Below are positions 35,123 to 44,584 of a stretch of DNA of 64,000 bases, one piece after another (the first letter of the stretch is position 1; the number at the start of each line of letters is the position of its first letter). Location: the NCBI GenBank assembly GCA_948794795.1, contig CAQGLR010000017.1, positions 1-64,000 of the forward strand. Direction: 5' to 3'. The notes beneath the pieces are model-generated. The model saw nothing but the letters and a program-made list of their open reading frames with translations. It was not told the origin of the DNA and did no database searches. The position numbers and the translations under genes were made by a program. The stretch comes from an uncultured Lachnospiraceae bacterium (GTDB taxonomy: Bacteria > Bacillota > Clostridia > Lachnospirales > Lachnospiraceae).

Positions 35123-35890
35123 TTACCAGCCCATCTCCATAAGCCAGTTGCTAACCTGCCTTTCCCTCTCCCTGGTTTTAGATTTATCAGTGTACCTGTC
35201 CATATTATACTCCCCTTCTATATTCCCATCAACTATATAAAGAATTCTTGTGCATCTTGCAGCAACTCTTATGTCATGCGTAACTAGCATAATTGTTGTA
35301 CCCTCATTATTAATTCCAGACAGTTCATCCATAACTTCATCTGATGCAGAGCGGTCCAGCGCACCTGTTGGCTCATCAGCAAATATTATATCCGGCCTGT
35401 TAATCATGCCACGGCATATACACGCGCGCTGCAGCTGTCCTCCTGAAACTTCATTAATATCATTGCCTGCTATATCACTAATACCAAGCTTATGCATCAA
35501 AGCCCTTGCCCGTTCTGCTGTTTCACTATGGTTTTCTTTTATTTTCCTGGACTGGCGTGCTGGCAATATAATATTATCAAGTATAGTAAGGTTTTTTAGC
35601 ATATACATCTGCTGGAATATAAATCCCATCCTGTCCAGGCGGAGCTTTGCAAGCTCATTGCCAGACATTCCCTGTATATCTTTTCCACAAAATTTCACTT
35701 CACCTGCAGTAATATTATCCATTCCTGAAACAGAATATAAAAGTGTAGATTTACCTGAGCCAGATGTCCCCATAACCGCTGTCATCTCTCCTGCCTTAAC
35801 TTTAAAATTAACATTTCTAAGCACATTATTCTGGCGCTTGTTTATAACATAAGTTTTGCATAAATTTTTTACTTCTAATATTGTATCCAT
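35123..35890 (-). CDS. ABC transporter ATP-binding protein (MacB/LolD/BceA-like)
   Basis: This 255-residue ATPase has Walker A GTSGSGKST, the signature VSGGQLQR, Walker B IIFADEPTGALD and the switch motif VTHD. These are hallmarks of ATPases that pair with FtsX-type permeases. A short charged C-terminal extension (about 225-255) ends WLMEMGW, unlike most relatives. The permease gene is 14 bp upstream and the response regulator 21 bp downstream. Confidence 0.93.
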   Translation of the reverse strand: MDTILEVKNLCKTYVINKRQNNVLRNVNFKVKAGEMTAVMGTSGSGKSTLLYSVSGMDNITAGEVKFCGKDIQGMSGNELAKLRLDRMGFIFQQMYMLKNLTILDNIILPARQSRKIKENHSETAERARALMHKLGISDIAGNDINEVSGGQLQRACICRGMINRPDIIFADEPTGALDRSASDEVMDELSGINNEGTTIMLVTHDIRVAARCTRILYIVDGNIEGEYNMDRYTDKSKTRERERQVSNWLMEMGW

Positions 35891-35904
35891 TATTAACCTC
35901 TTTC

Positions 35905-38256
35905 TTATTCTATATTTGATGCTTGTGAAGCATGTATTTTCCTAAGTGACTGTGATGATAAAAATGCCGCCAGGAATGTTGTTATAATTATAACAACTGG
36001 ATAAAGCAGGTATACTTCAAATTTATTAATATAAAATTCTATGTTATATGCACCCATCATTTTAAAGATTGGTGAAATAAAAAGCTGTGAAGCTGGAAGC
36101 TGCAGTAACATTCCTAGAACAGATGAAACCAGCAGTACAGCCATTATTCTTAAAGCCTGCCAGCACGACAGCAGTATATCTTTAAATCCAACCGCTTTTA
36201 AAATAGCAATTTCACTTTTTTCTTTTGTAATAAAACTCCTTACCATAAGCACTGTAATAAGTATATTTATACAAATTACTACAGCCAGTATAAGGTTTTT
36301 AATACCTGATATCTGTCCCCCTACATCACCAATCATATGGCTTATATATCCACCTGATGAATAAATTTCTGCATCCGGATAAAGTTTTTTAAGAAGTTTT
36401 TTTCTTTCAGACAATACACTGCTGTCTGGATTGTCCCTATATTTAACCTGTATCCCCATAACTCCAATTATATCCAGCATACTGGTTTCTTCATCCTGGT
36501 AAATACGTATATCATCACCCATATTCTGCATTGACTGGTTTATTGCTGTTACAATATAAGTTTTTGTGTTTCCTCCAGCCTTTACCTCTACATCATCACC
36601 AACTTTAGCACCAATTCTTTCTGCAACAACATTTGTAATTGCAATTTCACCACATCTTTCTGGGGGTGTTCCTTCTATATAAGAATACATATCTGTAGTA
36701 ACACCACCAATTCCCTGCTGCATCATTACTTCACTTCTCTGTCCTTCAAACATAATATCTGCACGGAATACTAACTCCTGGAATACCATAGCATCAATAT
36801 TATTCTTTTCTAAACTGTCTTTTACATTATCCAGCTTGTCTTCCAGTAACTTAAAATTATCACTATTGTTTGCAAGAATTATGTCCTGCGAAATAATATG
36901 GTCACACTCTGACATACTGAACCATTTTACAAGCTTATCTGACTGAAGTGTATTTATAGTATTTACTGGAACAATTACCAAAAGAATTCCTAATATAAAA
37001 ACTACAACCATTGAAATATATCTTGATGGTGAACTTAAAATATCATTTAGTGCCATAAAAACCACAGGAGGCAGCTTTGATTTGCTAAGATGTATAAAAC
37101 CTTTTCTATGGTAACGTTCTCCTGTTTCCCCATTTCTGATTGCATCAATAGGGGAAAATCCTTTTATTTTCCTTGTACACATATAACAGAATAATACTAC
37201 TATACTTATTGTAAATATTACACATAAAATATTAATAAAATAATTGCCATTATTTGAAATTATTATATTCTGTGAAACACTTTCTAACAAAAAATTTCCA
37301 AATGGGATACTTACTATAAAACCTGCTGCAGAACCTGTTACAGAAATTGCAAGATATTTTATAATATAAAGTATCCTTATTATGCTGTTTTTAATTCCAA
37401 TTGCTTTCATAACACCTATTTCACGGAATTCTTCACTCATAGTAAAGTTAATTGTAAAACGGAGTATTACCATTGAAATAAGTATAATGCAAATACTCAT
37501 TGTTAATATTACTGCTGCTTTTACTAATTCTAATATATATACTTGCTTTATTGCATTATAATCAGCCTTTATCATAGAATTAAAACTGGCATCTGCAGCT
37601 TTTTTGTTATAGTCTTTATCATCCGTATAAACACAACATCCATAAAGCAGTTCTGGCTTTCCAGCTTTTAAATAATTATAATCATTCCTGCTAACCAGGA
37701 ACTTAGCCATTCCAAGCATTGATGAAGAACATATTGCATCTTTTGTATAATCTTTAATTGTAAATGTTTTTACCTGGTTATTTACTGTAATTTGTATATG
37801 CCCGTTCCTTTTAAAATTATTTACATTTGAATTAAACAATGAAGCAGTTATATATATTTCACCATCTGCTACTTCTTTAATTTCATTATCATTGCTGTCA
37901 AAAAGTTTAAGAGGGTTTTCTAATGTTTCAATACATAAAATATTAGAATAATTAGATTTTTCACCATCAATTTTAATATCATCTGACTGGCCATAAATCA
38001 TTTCATTAAATTTATAATTATAATTATTGGCATCAGCAAAATCTTTATATTTCTCTTTATTATCTTTATCCCTAAAGACAATCCAATAGTCTGGCACACC
38101 TGCCTTTTCAAAAAATTTGTCCAGTGCCGTGGAAATTGTAACCATATTGCTTGTGCCACTTGCAATAAACATAGCTGCAAGCATTATAAATAAAAGCAAT
38201 ATAATATTCATTGTCCTCTTACGTTTTAAATCCTTCTTAAGTATACGCCAGTACAT
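35905..38256 (-). CDS. FtsX-type ABC transporter permease
   Basis: This 783-residue permease has an N-terminal helix (about 15-35), a large extracytoplasmic domain (about 40-240), a first FtsX block of helices (about 245-360), a second extracytoplasmic domain (about 440-630), and a final three-helix FtsX block (about 645-765). This is the duplicated architecture of peptide-resistance and lipoprotein-type exporters. It is the first gene of the permease-ATPase-regulator-kinase operon. The 350 bp upstream are AT-rich and hold no promoter I could defend. Confidence 0.9.
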   Translation of the reverse strand: MYWRILKKDLKRKRTMNIILLLFIMLAAMFIASGTSNMVTISTALDKFFEKAGVPDYWIVFRDKDNKEKYKDFADANNYNYKFNEMIYGQSDDIKIDGEKSNYSNILCIETLENPLKLFDSNDNEIKEVADGEIYITASLFNSNVNNFKRNGHIQITVNNQVKTFTIKDYTKDAICSSSMLGMAKFLVSRNDYNYLKAGKPELLYGCCVYTDDKDYNKKAADASFNSMIKADYNAIKQVYILELVKAAVILTMSICIILISMVILRFTINFTMSEEFREIGVMKAIGIKNSIIRILYIIKYLAISVTGSAAGFIVSIPFGNFLLESVSQNIIISNNGNYFINILCVIFTISIVVLFCYMCTRKIKGFSPIDAIRNGETGERYHRKGFIHLSKSKLPPVVFMALNDILSSPSRYISMVVVFILGILLVIVPVNTINTLQSDKLVKWFSMSECDHIISQDIILANNSDNFKLLEDKLDNVKDSLEKNNIDAMVFQELVFRADIMFEGQRSEVMMQQGIGGVTTDMYSYIEGTPPERCGEIAITNVVAERIGAKVGDDVEVKAGGNTKTYIVTAINQSMQNMGDDIRIYQDEETSMLDIIGVMGIQVKYRDNPDSSVLSERKKLLKKLYPDAEIYSSGGYISHMIGDVGGQISGIKNLILAVVICINILITVLMVRSFITKEKSEIAILKAVGFKDILLSCWQALRIMAVLLVSSVLGMLLQLPASQLFISPIFKMMGAYNIEFYINKFEVYLLYPVVIIITTFLAAFLSSQSLRKIHASQASNIE

Positions 38257-38612
38257 TTTTATTCCCCTTTCTTATTTTGTATATATATTATAATGGGGAA
38301 AATATTAAATAATCCTTAAATATGGAAATTTTAAAATTTTTATTTTGTATGATGCCCGGGCTTTTTGTATTGCTATTTTTTTACTAATTAAATTTTATTA
38401 TATTTAATTATAAATAACTATACCAGACTTAAAAAGAGCAGTTTGTGAAGCAAGAAAAAAATGAACAAAGAGATTAAATATATTCAATTATTGATAGTAT
38501 TCAGTTCTTCAATTACATTTGCCCGCATACGACAGGAATAAGCCACTAAATTATCAGGATAACCGCATAAAATAAATATTTTATAAAACCAAATGATATA
38601 TAAACATTTTTT

Positions 38613-38663
38613 AATTTTCCTCCTGGTATAATCTTTAGTAAAAACTATACCAGGAGGAAAATT
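38613..38663 (+). promoter_or_regulatory. Perfect 18-bp inverted repeat hiding the ribosome site of an IS transposase
   Basis: The arms at 38613-38630 (AATTTTCCTCCTGGTATA) and 38646-38663 are exact complements around a 15-nt loop. The right arm contains the AGGAGG site and abuts the ATG of the ISAs1 remnant. In a transcript that enters from outside, the stem would block translation, a known way for insertion sequences to avoid activation by read-through. A transcript starting inside the element would escape. Confidence 0.8.
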
Positions 38664-38984
38664 ATGGCACCTAAACCAAGGAAAATTTGAAATATACAAG
38701 AAACATTAAAAGATTACAACATTAGTATAAAAGATATTGGAAACAATGATATTTTTATACACAGTCTTTCAAAAGAAACAGCAAAAGTATCAGATTACAG
38801 GCATCCGTCTTATGTAAAACACAAGCTGCAGGATATACTTTCCATATGTATCCCTGGATTTCCTGCAGACTGTAATGAATGGGAAGAAATAGCAGATTTT
38901 GCAAGCTAGAAAGAAACAGTGGAGGCAGTTATAAGTGGAAAATGGGATTATGTAGCAGCATTAAAAGGAAACCGATCCCCCTGA
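38664..38984 (+). pseudogene. Decayed ISAs1-family transposase
   Basis: Translated from the ATG at 38664, the frame stops after 8 codons (MAPKPRKI then TGA). It then continues as an ISAs1/H-repeat N-terminal domain, with DYRHPSYVKHKLQDILSIC and DCNEWEEIADFA. A second stop follows, and the sequence jumps to KWDYVAALKGN, which lies about 100 residues further on in intact relatives. Two stops plus an internal deletion make it non-functional. The downstream edge is joined to the IS3 remnant. Confidence 0.85.
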
Positions 38985-39416
38985 GCATGGGATATGTTCT
39001 GTAAGCATTATCTAAGGTTTGTCCGCAAAGGGTTGCTTTCATATTTGTATCCATGGCACGTCCTAACACCGCTGAATTGTAACAGTCAAAGATGGCTGAA
39101 ACATAGGTTTACCATCAGAAGTCTTTATTTCTATCACACACGTAACACATTTTTCCAATGATTTTTCAGTTGTGAAGTCACGTTTGATTAAATCATCTGG
39201 TTTCCGTGCTTCTCTGTACGCTTTGGTAATACCATTAGGCTTGCGTTTCGGTTTATGATTCAGACCAACCTCTTCCATAATATGGTAAAATGTCCTCTCA
39301 CCGAGAATATAAACGTCTTTCGGCTTTTTAAGCTGTAATGCCTGGTACATCCGGATTCTTCCATATTTAAGCAAAACATATATAGAATGTGAAAATTTAG
39401 TACATACACAAAACAA
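38985..39416 (-). pseudogene. Decayed IS3-family transposase (OrfB)
   Basis: The minus strand encodes KYGRIRMYQALQ, GERTFYHIMEEVGL, then KRKPNGITKAYREARKPDD and KCVTCVIEIK, which match the start of an IS3 OrfB integrase. A frameshift follows, after which NSAVLGRAMDTNMKATL and TLDNAYRTYPMLRG continue in another frame. The DDE core is missing. It is a fragment only, fused to the ISAs1 remnant at its end. Confidence 0.85.
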
Positions 39417-39439
39417 AATATAAAATAGGTGGTTTAAAA

Positions 39440-40548
39440 TTGGTTTATATATTATTTTTGTTTATAATTGGAAAAGTTATTTTTACTATATATACTTTTA
39501 GAATACACTTTTGTATGAATGAATATAAATCTTATGATTTAACTAAAGGTATATGTGACACAAAATTTTTAGTAGTTATTCCTATGCATAATGAAGAACT
39601 ACAAATAGAGAAAGTTATTAAATCAATAAGAAAAACTAAATATCCTCAAAAACTTATAGATATTATTATACTAAATCATAGATGTTCTAATAGAACAGTT
39701 GAAATAGCCTATCAAAATAATGTAAAAGTATATAATATTTTAAATAAAGAAAATACTAAAGGTGCTATACTAAAAACATTTTGTATTCAATATAAAGAAA
39801 CTATAAATAAATTCGATTATTTATGTATAGCAGACACAGATAATATTTTTGATGAATATTTTTTGTATTTGGACATATGGAATTAGAAAAAGTAAATAAA
39901 ATTTTTCAAAAACAAATAAATAATATACAATATAAAAAAAGTGTTATATCTTTTTAATGACGTTTTTTCAACAAATAATAAGTACATTTATGTTCTATAA
40001 AAATAAATTAGAAAAATCAGTCATTATAGCTGAAGAGGAAGTTTTAATAGCTCATGAAATTATAGAACAAATTGAATGGTAATGAAAATACATTAATTGA
40101 GGATGTATACTTTTCTTTTGATGCATCATTAAATAAATATAAAATACATTATTGTAATAATATGAAAATTAGAACAAAACATCCATATACCATAACAGAT
40201 TTATGGATTCAACAAAGACGATGGACTTCTGGACAAATACAAATAATGAAAAAATATAATTCTTATATATTGCACAAAAATTTGAATGGGGTTGCAAGAT
40301 CATTTATTATTTGCGGTTATATCAATATAATTGTTTTTGGTTTGAATATAATTTCTTTACTTAATCCGCAAATATATTTGTTGATTATAATGCATTATAT
40401 ATATGTATATTTACCGATAGTTTAATTATTGCATTAGACAAAAATACAAAATATATTATTTCATTATTAATATTCCCATTTATTTTGTTTTACTGGCTTA
40501 TAATATTTATGTTTAGCTTTTTTAACCCAAAAAAGAGTGGAAGAAAAT
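39440..40548 (+). pseudogene. Broken family 2 glycosyltransferase
   Basis: The first frame (39440-39886) has a membrane helix followed by VVIPMHNEELQIEKVIKSI and CIADTDN, as in membrane GT2 enzymes. The reading frame is then lost. Fragments in other frames continue the family (EIIEQIEW, then NTLIEDVYFSFDA, the acceptor motif QQRRWTSGQ, and C-terminal helices to about 40548). At least three frameshifts are needed to join them. Base composition is far more AT-rich than the neighbouring operons. It was probably part of a transferred polysaccharide or surface-sugar cluster. Confidence 0.82.
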
Positions 40549-40697
40549 AAAAAATAAATATTAACCCAATTAAACAATTCATTCAAAGAATAAGAGTATC
40601 AATAAATAAATATTTTGTTTAAAATGCTCATCCTTTCGTAAATTCAGTGTTCTACCATAAAACTAGTATTTTAAAAATTCTGATTGAACAAGTTTCA

Positions 40698-40740
40698 TAT
40701 ATACGTAAACGGTACATAGTACATATCGTTTACGTATATA
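40698..40740. repeat. Nested palindrome
   Basis: TATATACGTAAACG (40698-40711) and its exact complement (40727-40740) flank a 15-nt loop that itself contains the palindrome GTAC-ATA-GTAC (40712-40722). It lies between the broken glycosyltransferase and the orphan gene, at the end of both. A terminator is unlikely because T runs are absent. A protein-binding or recombination site is possible. Confidence 0.65.
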
Positions 40741-40788
40741 CAGGTTAAGCTATTACTTGCCTTTATTAATAATTATTATGTATATGAA

Positions 40789-41913
40789 CTAAAAAAAAGA
40801 AGATATTTTTTCGATGATAGAAAAAATAGGATGTGTTTTTTGACTAACAAGTTCTAATCCTTTTACTATTTCTTCTTTTGAGGCTTCTATAAACTCTTTA
40901 CGTTTATCTTTACCACCATAATACATATAAACTATTTTTCTCATTAAATTATCAAAGTTATTAAAAGATCTTTTTAGAAATAGAAACAAGTCTATAATTG
41001 TATTCTGGTAATTTTTTAATTTGAGTTTTGATAATGAGAAAGTATGCGCATTTTCTTTATACATATTATTTTGAACAATAATATTATATTCTACAAGATA
41101 ATTCCATAAGAATTGTTCTATAATAGCATATTCTATTACCTCATATATTTTCCAACTTCTCTTCCTCCTTGTTGATTGCCGATATAATTCATTATCACCT
41201 CGATTATATATAATTCCTATGTTTGAATGAATAAATAAATATTCTTTCCAAAGTCCGTCATAACAATCAAAATATGTATCATTTGGAATTTTTTTGGCAT
41301 TTGAAGTATATAAAAGATTAGAACATATTTTCTTGAATTTTTTTAAATTCATTTCCTTATTATATTTTATTAAATTGAAAAAATAATATTTTTTATATTT
41401 ATATTGAAAATTAAACTCTGGATAGGATTTCTTAATACAACAGTCTCTTATATAATATACAATATCCCTCAAACTATTCGGTTTTAGAGAACATTTAACT
41501 CCACATATATTATTTACAACTTCACCATATTTAAAGCTATTTCTTAATTTACCTATAAATTCTAAATGTTGTTTATTAAGTTTTGAATCACTTGTTATAT
41601 AAGTTCCAGATAATATTATATTAACAACACCATAATTAAATAAATGAATAATAGGAATTAATTTAATATAACAATTATCAGTTTTTATATAAAAAGAAAA
41701 ATTTGCTTTTGATCCATATGCCGGAAATAAAGATGCATTACTATTTATTTTTAACTTTCCAAAATTTTGAATAAAGTAATTATCACAATAAATTAATTCT
41801 GGGTCATTTTGAAATGGAACTAGTAAAGTAGAAAGTTTTTTGTTCTCTAAAGGCTCTATTAGTATATGAGAATCAAAATAAACTTGACTAAATATAAAAT
41901 GTATTTTATTCAT
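40789..41913 (-). CDS. Orphan hypothetical protein
   Basis: This 374-residue basic protein is rich in Tyr, Asn, Lys and Ile, with no membrane helix or signal peptide. It has an intact frame in a region where every neighbour is broken. I recognise no motif. There is some reason to suspect a polysaccharide-linked or peptide-modification role from the company of a glycosyltransferase, but the sequence gives no proof. Upstream a GGAGT-like ribosome site lies at about 41918-41930. A convergent location and AT-rich codon use fit horizontal acquisition. Confidence 0.65.
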   Translation of the reverse strand: MNKIHFIFSQVYFDSHILIEPLENKKLSTLLVPFQNDPELIYCDNYFIQNFGKLKINSNASLFPAYGSKANFSFYIKTDNCYIKLIPIIHLFNYGVVNIILSGTYITSDSKLNKQHLEFIGKLRNSFKYGEVVNNICGVKCSLKPNSLRDIVYYIRDCCIKKSYPEFNFQYKYKKYYFFNLIKYNKEMNLKKFKKICSNLLYTSNAKKIPNDTYFDCYDGLWKEYLFIHSNIGIIYNRGDNELYRQSTRRKRSWKIYEVIEYAIIEQFLWNYLVEYNIIVQNNMYKENAHTFSLSKLKLKNYQNTIIDLFLFLKRSFNNFDNLMRKIVYMYYGGKDKRKEFIEASKEEIVKGLELVSQKTHPIFSIIEKISSFF

Positions 41914-42050
41914 AATGATACTCCTTAATAATTTAAAAGGTCAAAACATAAAGTTTTGACCCCTGAGGTCGTATTAAAACAAAACACAAACCTCCTTTAA
42001 CACTATTACTATAACACAATTATTAAAAAATACCAATAGATAACCACTTT

Positions 42051-42074
42051 TTTGAGTTTCCCCATTTTTTAAAA
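42051..42074. repeat. Solo G-type element end
   Basis: TTTGAGTTTCCCCATTTTTT is a perfect G-type end with no core or partner. It lies 5 bp past the stop codon of the lantibiotic-type sensor kinase gene, at the edge of the decayed islet. Confidence 0.75.
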
Positions 42075-42078
42075 GAAA

Positions 42079-43473
42079 CTATATGCTTTGTACTGGAAAG
42101 ATAAGCCTGGCAGAAAAACCACCATATAAGCTATGTCCAATATTGGCTTCACCGCCATGTACTTCCATAATCTGTCTGACAATAAGTAATCCAAGGCCAT
42201 GCCGCTGTTCTGATACATTTTCATCACAAACCATATAATGTGGGGAATTATTTAGTTTTTCTATTTGTCCATCAGTAACTCCAATACCATCATCCTCAAC
42301 AACTATAATACAATTACTACTTTCTTCTATAACACTTACAAAAATATGGCATCCTTGCCCATTATGGTTAATACAATTTTGTATAAGGTTACTTACTGCC
42401 CGTTTAACCAGGTCTTTATCAATATCCACAAAGCATGCCGCCAGGTCTTCATTAGTTTTCCATTCAATTATATATTTGTCATCAATATTTATATTAATAA
42501 AACCAGCTACTGCCTGACGGACGGCAGCAACCAGGTTTTGTCTTTTACAGTTTACTGGCTGCATATTATATTCCAGTTTAGATGCAAGATTAAGGTCATT
42601 AATTAAGTTTTTCATACGTTCACTTTGTTTTACAATAACGGCAATTTTTTTCCGGCCATCTTCTGGTAAATGCTTATCACTTTCTAACTGGCCTGCATAG
42701 CCCATTACCACCGACAACGGAGTCCGTATATCATGGGATACTCCTGCAATCCAGTTTGCCCTTGCAGTTTCCCTTTTGCGGAGCTGCCTGTTTTGGGACT
42801 GCAAAATTTCCGAAGTCTTGTTAATGCTTGCCGCAAGTTCAGAAAAAAGTCCTTTCTCTTGTATATTAACTTCCTCTTTTGTGGATAAAGATTGTATTCC
42901 GCTAATAATTGGTTCTACAGATTTTAACAACCTGGAATTAGTAATTACATAGATAATAAAAACCAGTGCAATATTAATTATTAAAATAGAAAAAACTGTT
43001 TTAGGCAAACTGGCAATAAAATTATAATCCCAGCTTGGCCACATATGTTTCCAAAAACTATCTTTGGGGTAGCCTAACACTACTAATCCACTTTCCGCAT
43101 CTCCTGTAAATGTTGGATACCCATCTATATATCCACGTACCAGGTTTGCAATGTCCTGTACAGAATATTGCATAGGTACAGTTTCTGGAAGGTTTTCTGT
43201 ACTCCATACAACTTTCATTGTTGCATTATCAATAAGGATTGCCCATACATTTGCTTTTGTTAATTCAAGTCCTGCATCCCCAGACAAAACATATCCATTA
43301 TTATTATATGATAAACTGCCAGCAACTTCCTCAGCAGTTGTCCAAGGATAGACATTTGGTTTCTGGTTTAAAGTATATATAACCAATAATATAAAGTTTA
43401 AAATAATAAGCAAAACTGAAGATAAAAACATAATACTAACAAAACGCCGTATCAGTTTAGGTACACTTTTCAT
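42079..43473 (-). CDS. Lantibiotic-sensing histidine kinase (CprK-like)
   Basis: This 464-residue kinase has two membrane helices (about 12-35 and 150-175) around a 115-residue sensor. The sensor holds a pattern seen in CprK/lantibiotic-type sensors (ANVWAILIDNATMKVVWS, YPTFTG, GLVVLGYPKDSFW). The phosphoacceptor is in SHDIRTPLSVV, and the G-box is HGLGLLIV. The start at 43473 has a GGGG site 8 bp upstream. Its neighbours are a response regulator and a divergent LanFEG exporter, so it likely detects a peptide antibiotic. Confidence 0.9.
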   Translation of the reverse strand: MKSVPKLIRRFVSIMFLSSVLLIILNFILLVIYTLNQKPNVYPWTTAEEVAGSLSYNNNGYVLSGDAGLELTKANVWAILIDNATMKVVWSTENLPETVPMQYSVQDIANLVRGYIDGYPTFTGDAESGLVVLGYPKDSFWKHMWPSWDYNFIASLPKTVFSILIINIALVFIIYVITNSRLLKSVEPIISGIQSLSTKEEVNIQEKGLFSELAASINKTSEILQSQNRQLRKRETARANWIAGVSHDIRTPLSVVMGYAGQLESDKHLPEDGRKKIAVIVKQSERMKNLINDLNLASKLEYNMQPVNCKRQNLVAAVRQAVAGFININIDDKYIIEWKTNEDLAACFVDIDKDLVKRAVSNLIQNCINHNGQGCHIFVSVIEESSNCIIVVEDDGIGVTDGQIEKLNNSPHYMVCDENVSEQRHGLGLLIVRQIMEVHGGEANIGHSLYGGFSARLIFPVQSI

Positions 43474-43587
43474 ATTAATCCCCCATACCACCTTTTGCGG
43501 TTTAAATAATATAATTTACACACACTTCAAAAAATTTAATATATTTAAAGAAATATTTTTACTGGCTTAAATGTATTTTCATACTGT

Positions 43588-44289
43588 TTATCTTCCAAGC
43601 ACCAGCTTATACCCAAGCCCTTTAACCGTTATCAAAGAAACAGGCCTGGCTGGATTAGCTTCAATCTTTTCCCGGATACGGCATATATGTGCCATCAGGG
43701 AATTTTCATAGCCAAAAGGATTATCACCCCAGGCAGCCTCACATAAAGCATCAACTGTAATAATCCGTCCTGCATTCCGGTATAATGCAAAGAGAATATC
43801 GTATTCTTTTGCTGTAAGGGAAATGTGTATGCCATTCTTTATAACCTCGGCACGGTCAAAGTAAATTTCACTGCCTGGCAGTTTTACAACTGGGTTTTCA
43901 TCTTTATAACTTCTGCGGAGAATAGCATTAATACGGAATAGAAGTTCTTTAGGCAGAAAAGGCTTTACCATATAATCATCTGCACCAAGACCAAAGCCAC
44001 AAAGCCTGTCGTTATCTTCTCCACGGGCTGTTAAAAAAAGTATGGGATAATCCGAAGTACTTTTAATTTGTTTCATAAGGTCAAAACCATTGCCATCAGG
44101 AAGCATTACATCAAGAATTGCAAATTCTGGACAGTAAGTTTCTGAAACAGTAATTGCTTCTTTTACTGTTTTAGCTGTCCTGATATTCTGGAAACCATCT
44201 TCATTTAAAATAGATTCTGTCATATCTAAAAGCTCCTGCTCATCATCAACAAGCAAAATACGTTTTTGTTTTAAGTAATCCAAATCCAT
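43588..44289 (-). CDS. OmpR-family response regulator (CprR-like)
   Basis: This 233-residue regulator has a receiver domain (phospho-Asp in AILDVMLPDG, Lys in MVKPFLPKE) and a C-terminal winged-helix domain. The start at 44289 follows AGGAGG 8 bp upstream; a longer frame to 44385 would run through a repeat element and is rejected. It should bind the direct repeats at 44442-44485 and turn on the LanFEG operon. Confidence 0.92.
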   Translation of the reverse strand: MDLDYLKQKRILLVDDEQELLDMTESILNEDGFQNIRTAKTVKEAITVSETYCPEFAILDVMLPDGNGFDLMKQIKSTSDYPILFLTARGEDNDRLCGFGLGADDYMVKPFLPKELLFRINAILRRSYKDENPVVKLPGSEIYFDRAEVIKNGIHISLTAKEYDILFALYRNAGRIITVDALCEAAWGDNPFGYENSLMAHICRIREKIEANPARPVSLITVKGLGYKLVLGR

Positions 44290-44312
44290 ACATATACCTC
44301 CTATAATATAAT

Positions 44313-44385
44313 GTATTTGAAAAGTACACAGATTTACTATCTTTGTGCAATCTGGCATTTTAAAAGCAATTTCCAAACACAACAC
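44313..44385. repeat. Short T-type-like element in the response regulator leader
   Basis: GTATTTGAAAAG at the left and CAATTTCCAAACACAAC at the right resemble diverged T-type ends. Between them, CTTTGTGCAATCTGGCA matches the inverted core arm. It occupies 24-96 bp upstream of the response regulator start, so promoter signals of that gene lie in or beyond it. Confidence 0.6.
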
Positions 44386-44441
44386 ATAAATTTTGTTATT
44401 GTGTATTATAACATAGAAATATGCCCTTTTCTGTTTTACAG

Positions 44442-44485
44442 GAAAATGTAAAGTAAATGTAAGGATACGGAAAGGTTAACGTAAG
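44442..44485 (+). promoter_or_regulatory. Four 11-bp direct repeats: predicted response-regulator binding region
   Basis: At exactly 11-bp spacing lie GAAAATGTAAA (44442), GTAAATGTAAG (44453), GATACGGAAAG (44464, weaker) and GTTAACGTAAG (44475). OmpR-family regulators bind such helically phased direct repeats. The block ends 21 bp upstream of the -35 of the LanFEG promoter. It is between divergent operons, so it might control both. Confidence 0.7.
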
Positions 44486-44505
44486 ACCTGGAATATAAAA
44501 TATAT

Positions 44506-44534
44506 TTGAAATAACAAAATGTACTTTGTATATA
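44506..44534 (+). promoter_or_regulatory. Predicted LanFEG promoter
   Basis: TTGAAA (44506-44511) and TATATA (44529-44534) have a 17-bp spacer. The leader would be about 45 nt. The phased repeats just upstream suggest activator-dependent use. Confidence 0.6.
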
Positions 44535-44584
44535 ACATTTATAAACAAAATGCATGACAATAAAACAGAAAGGAACAAAAAACA

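Noticed and set aside
38985..39416. Functional IS3 element
   Set aside because: Only part of OrfB is present, with a frameshift and no terminal repeats or OrfA. It cannot be active.
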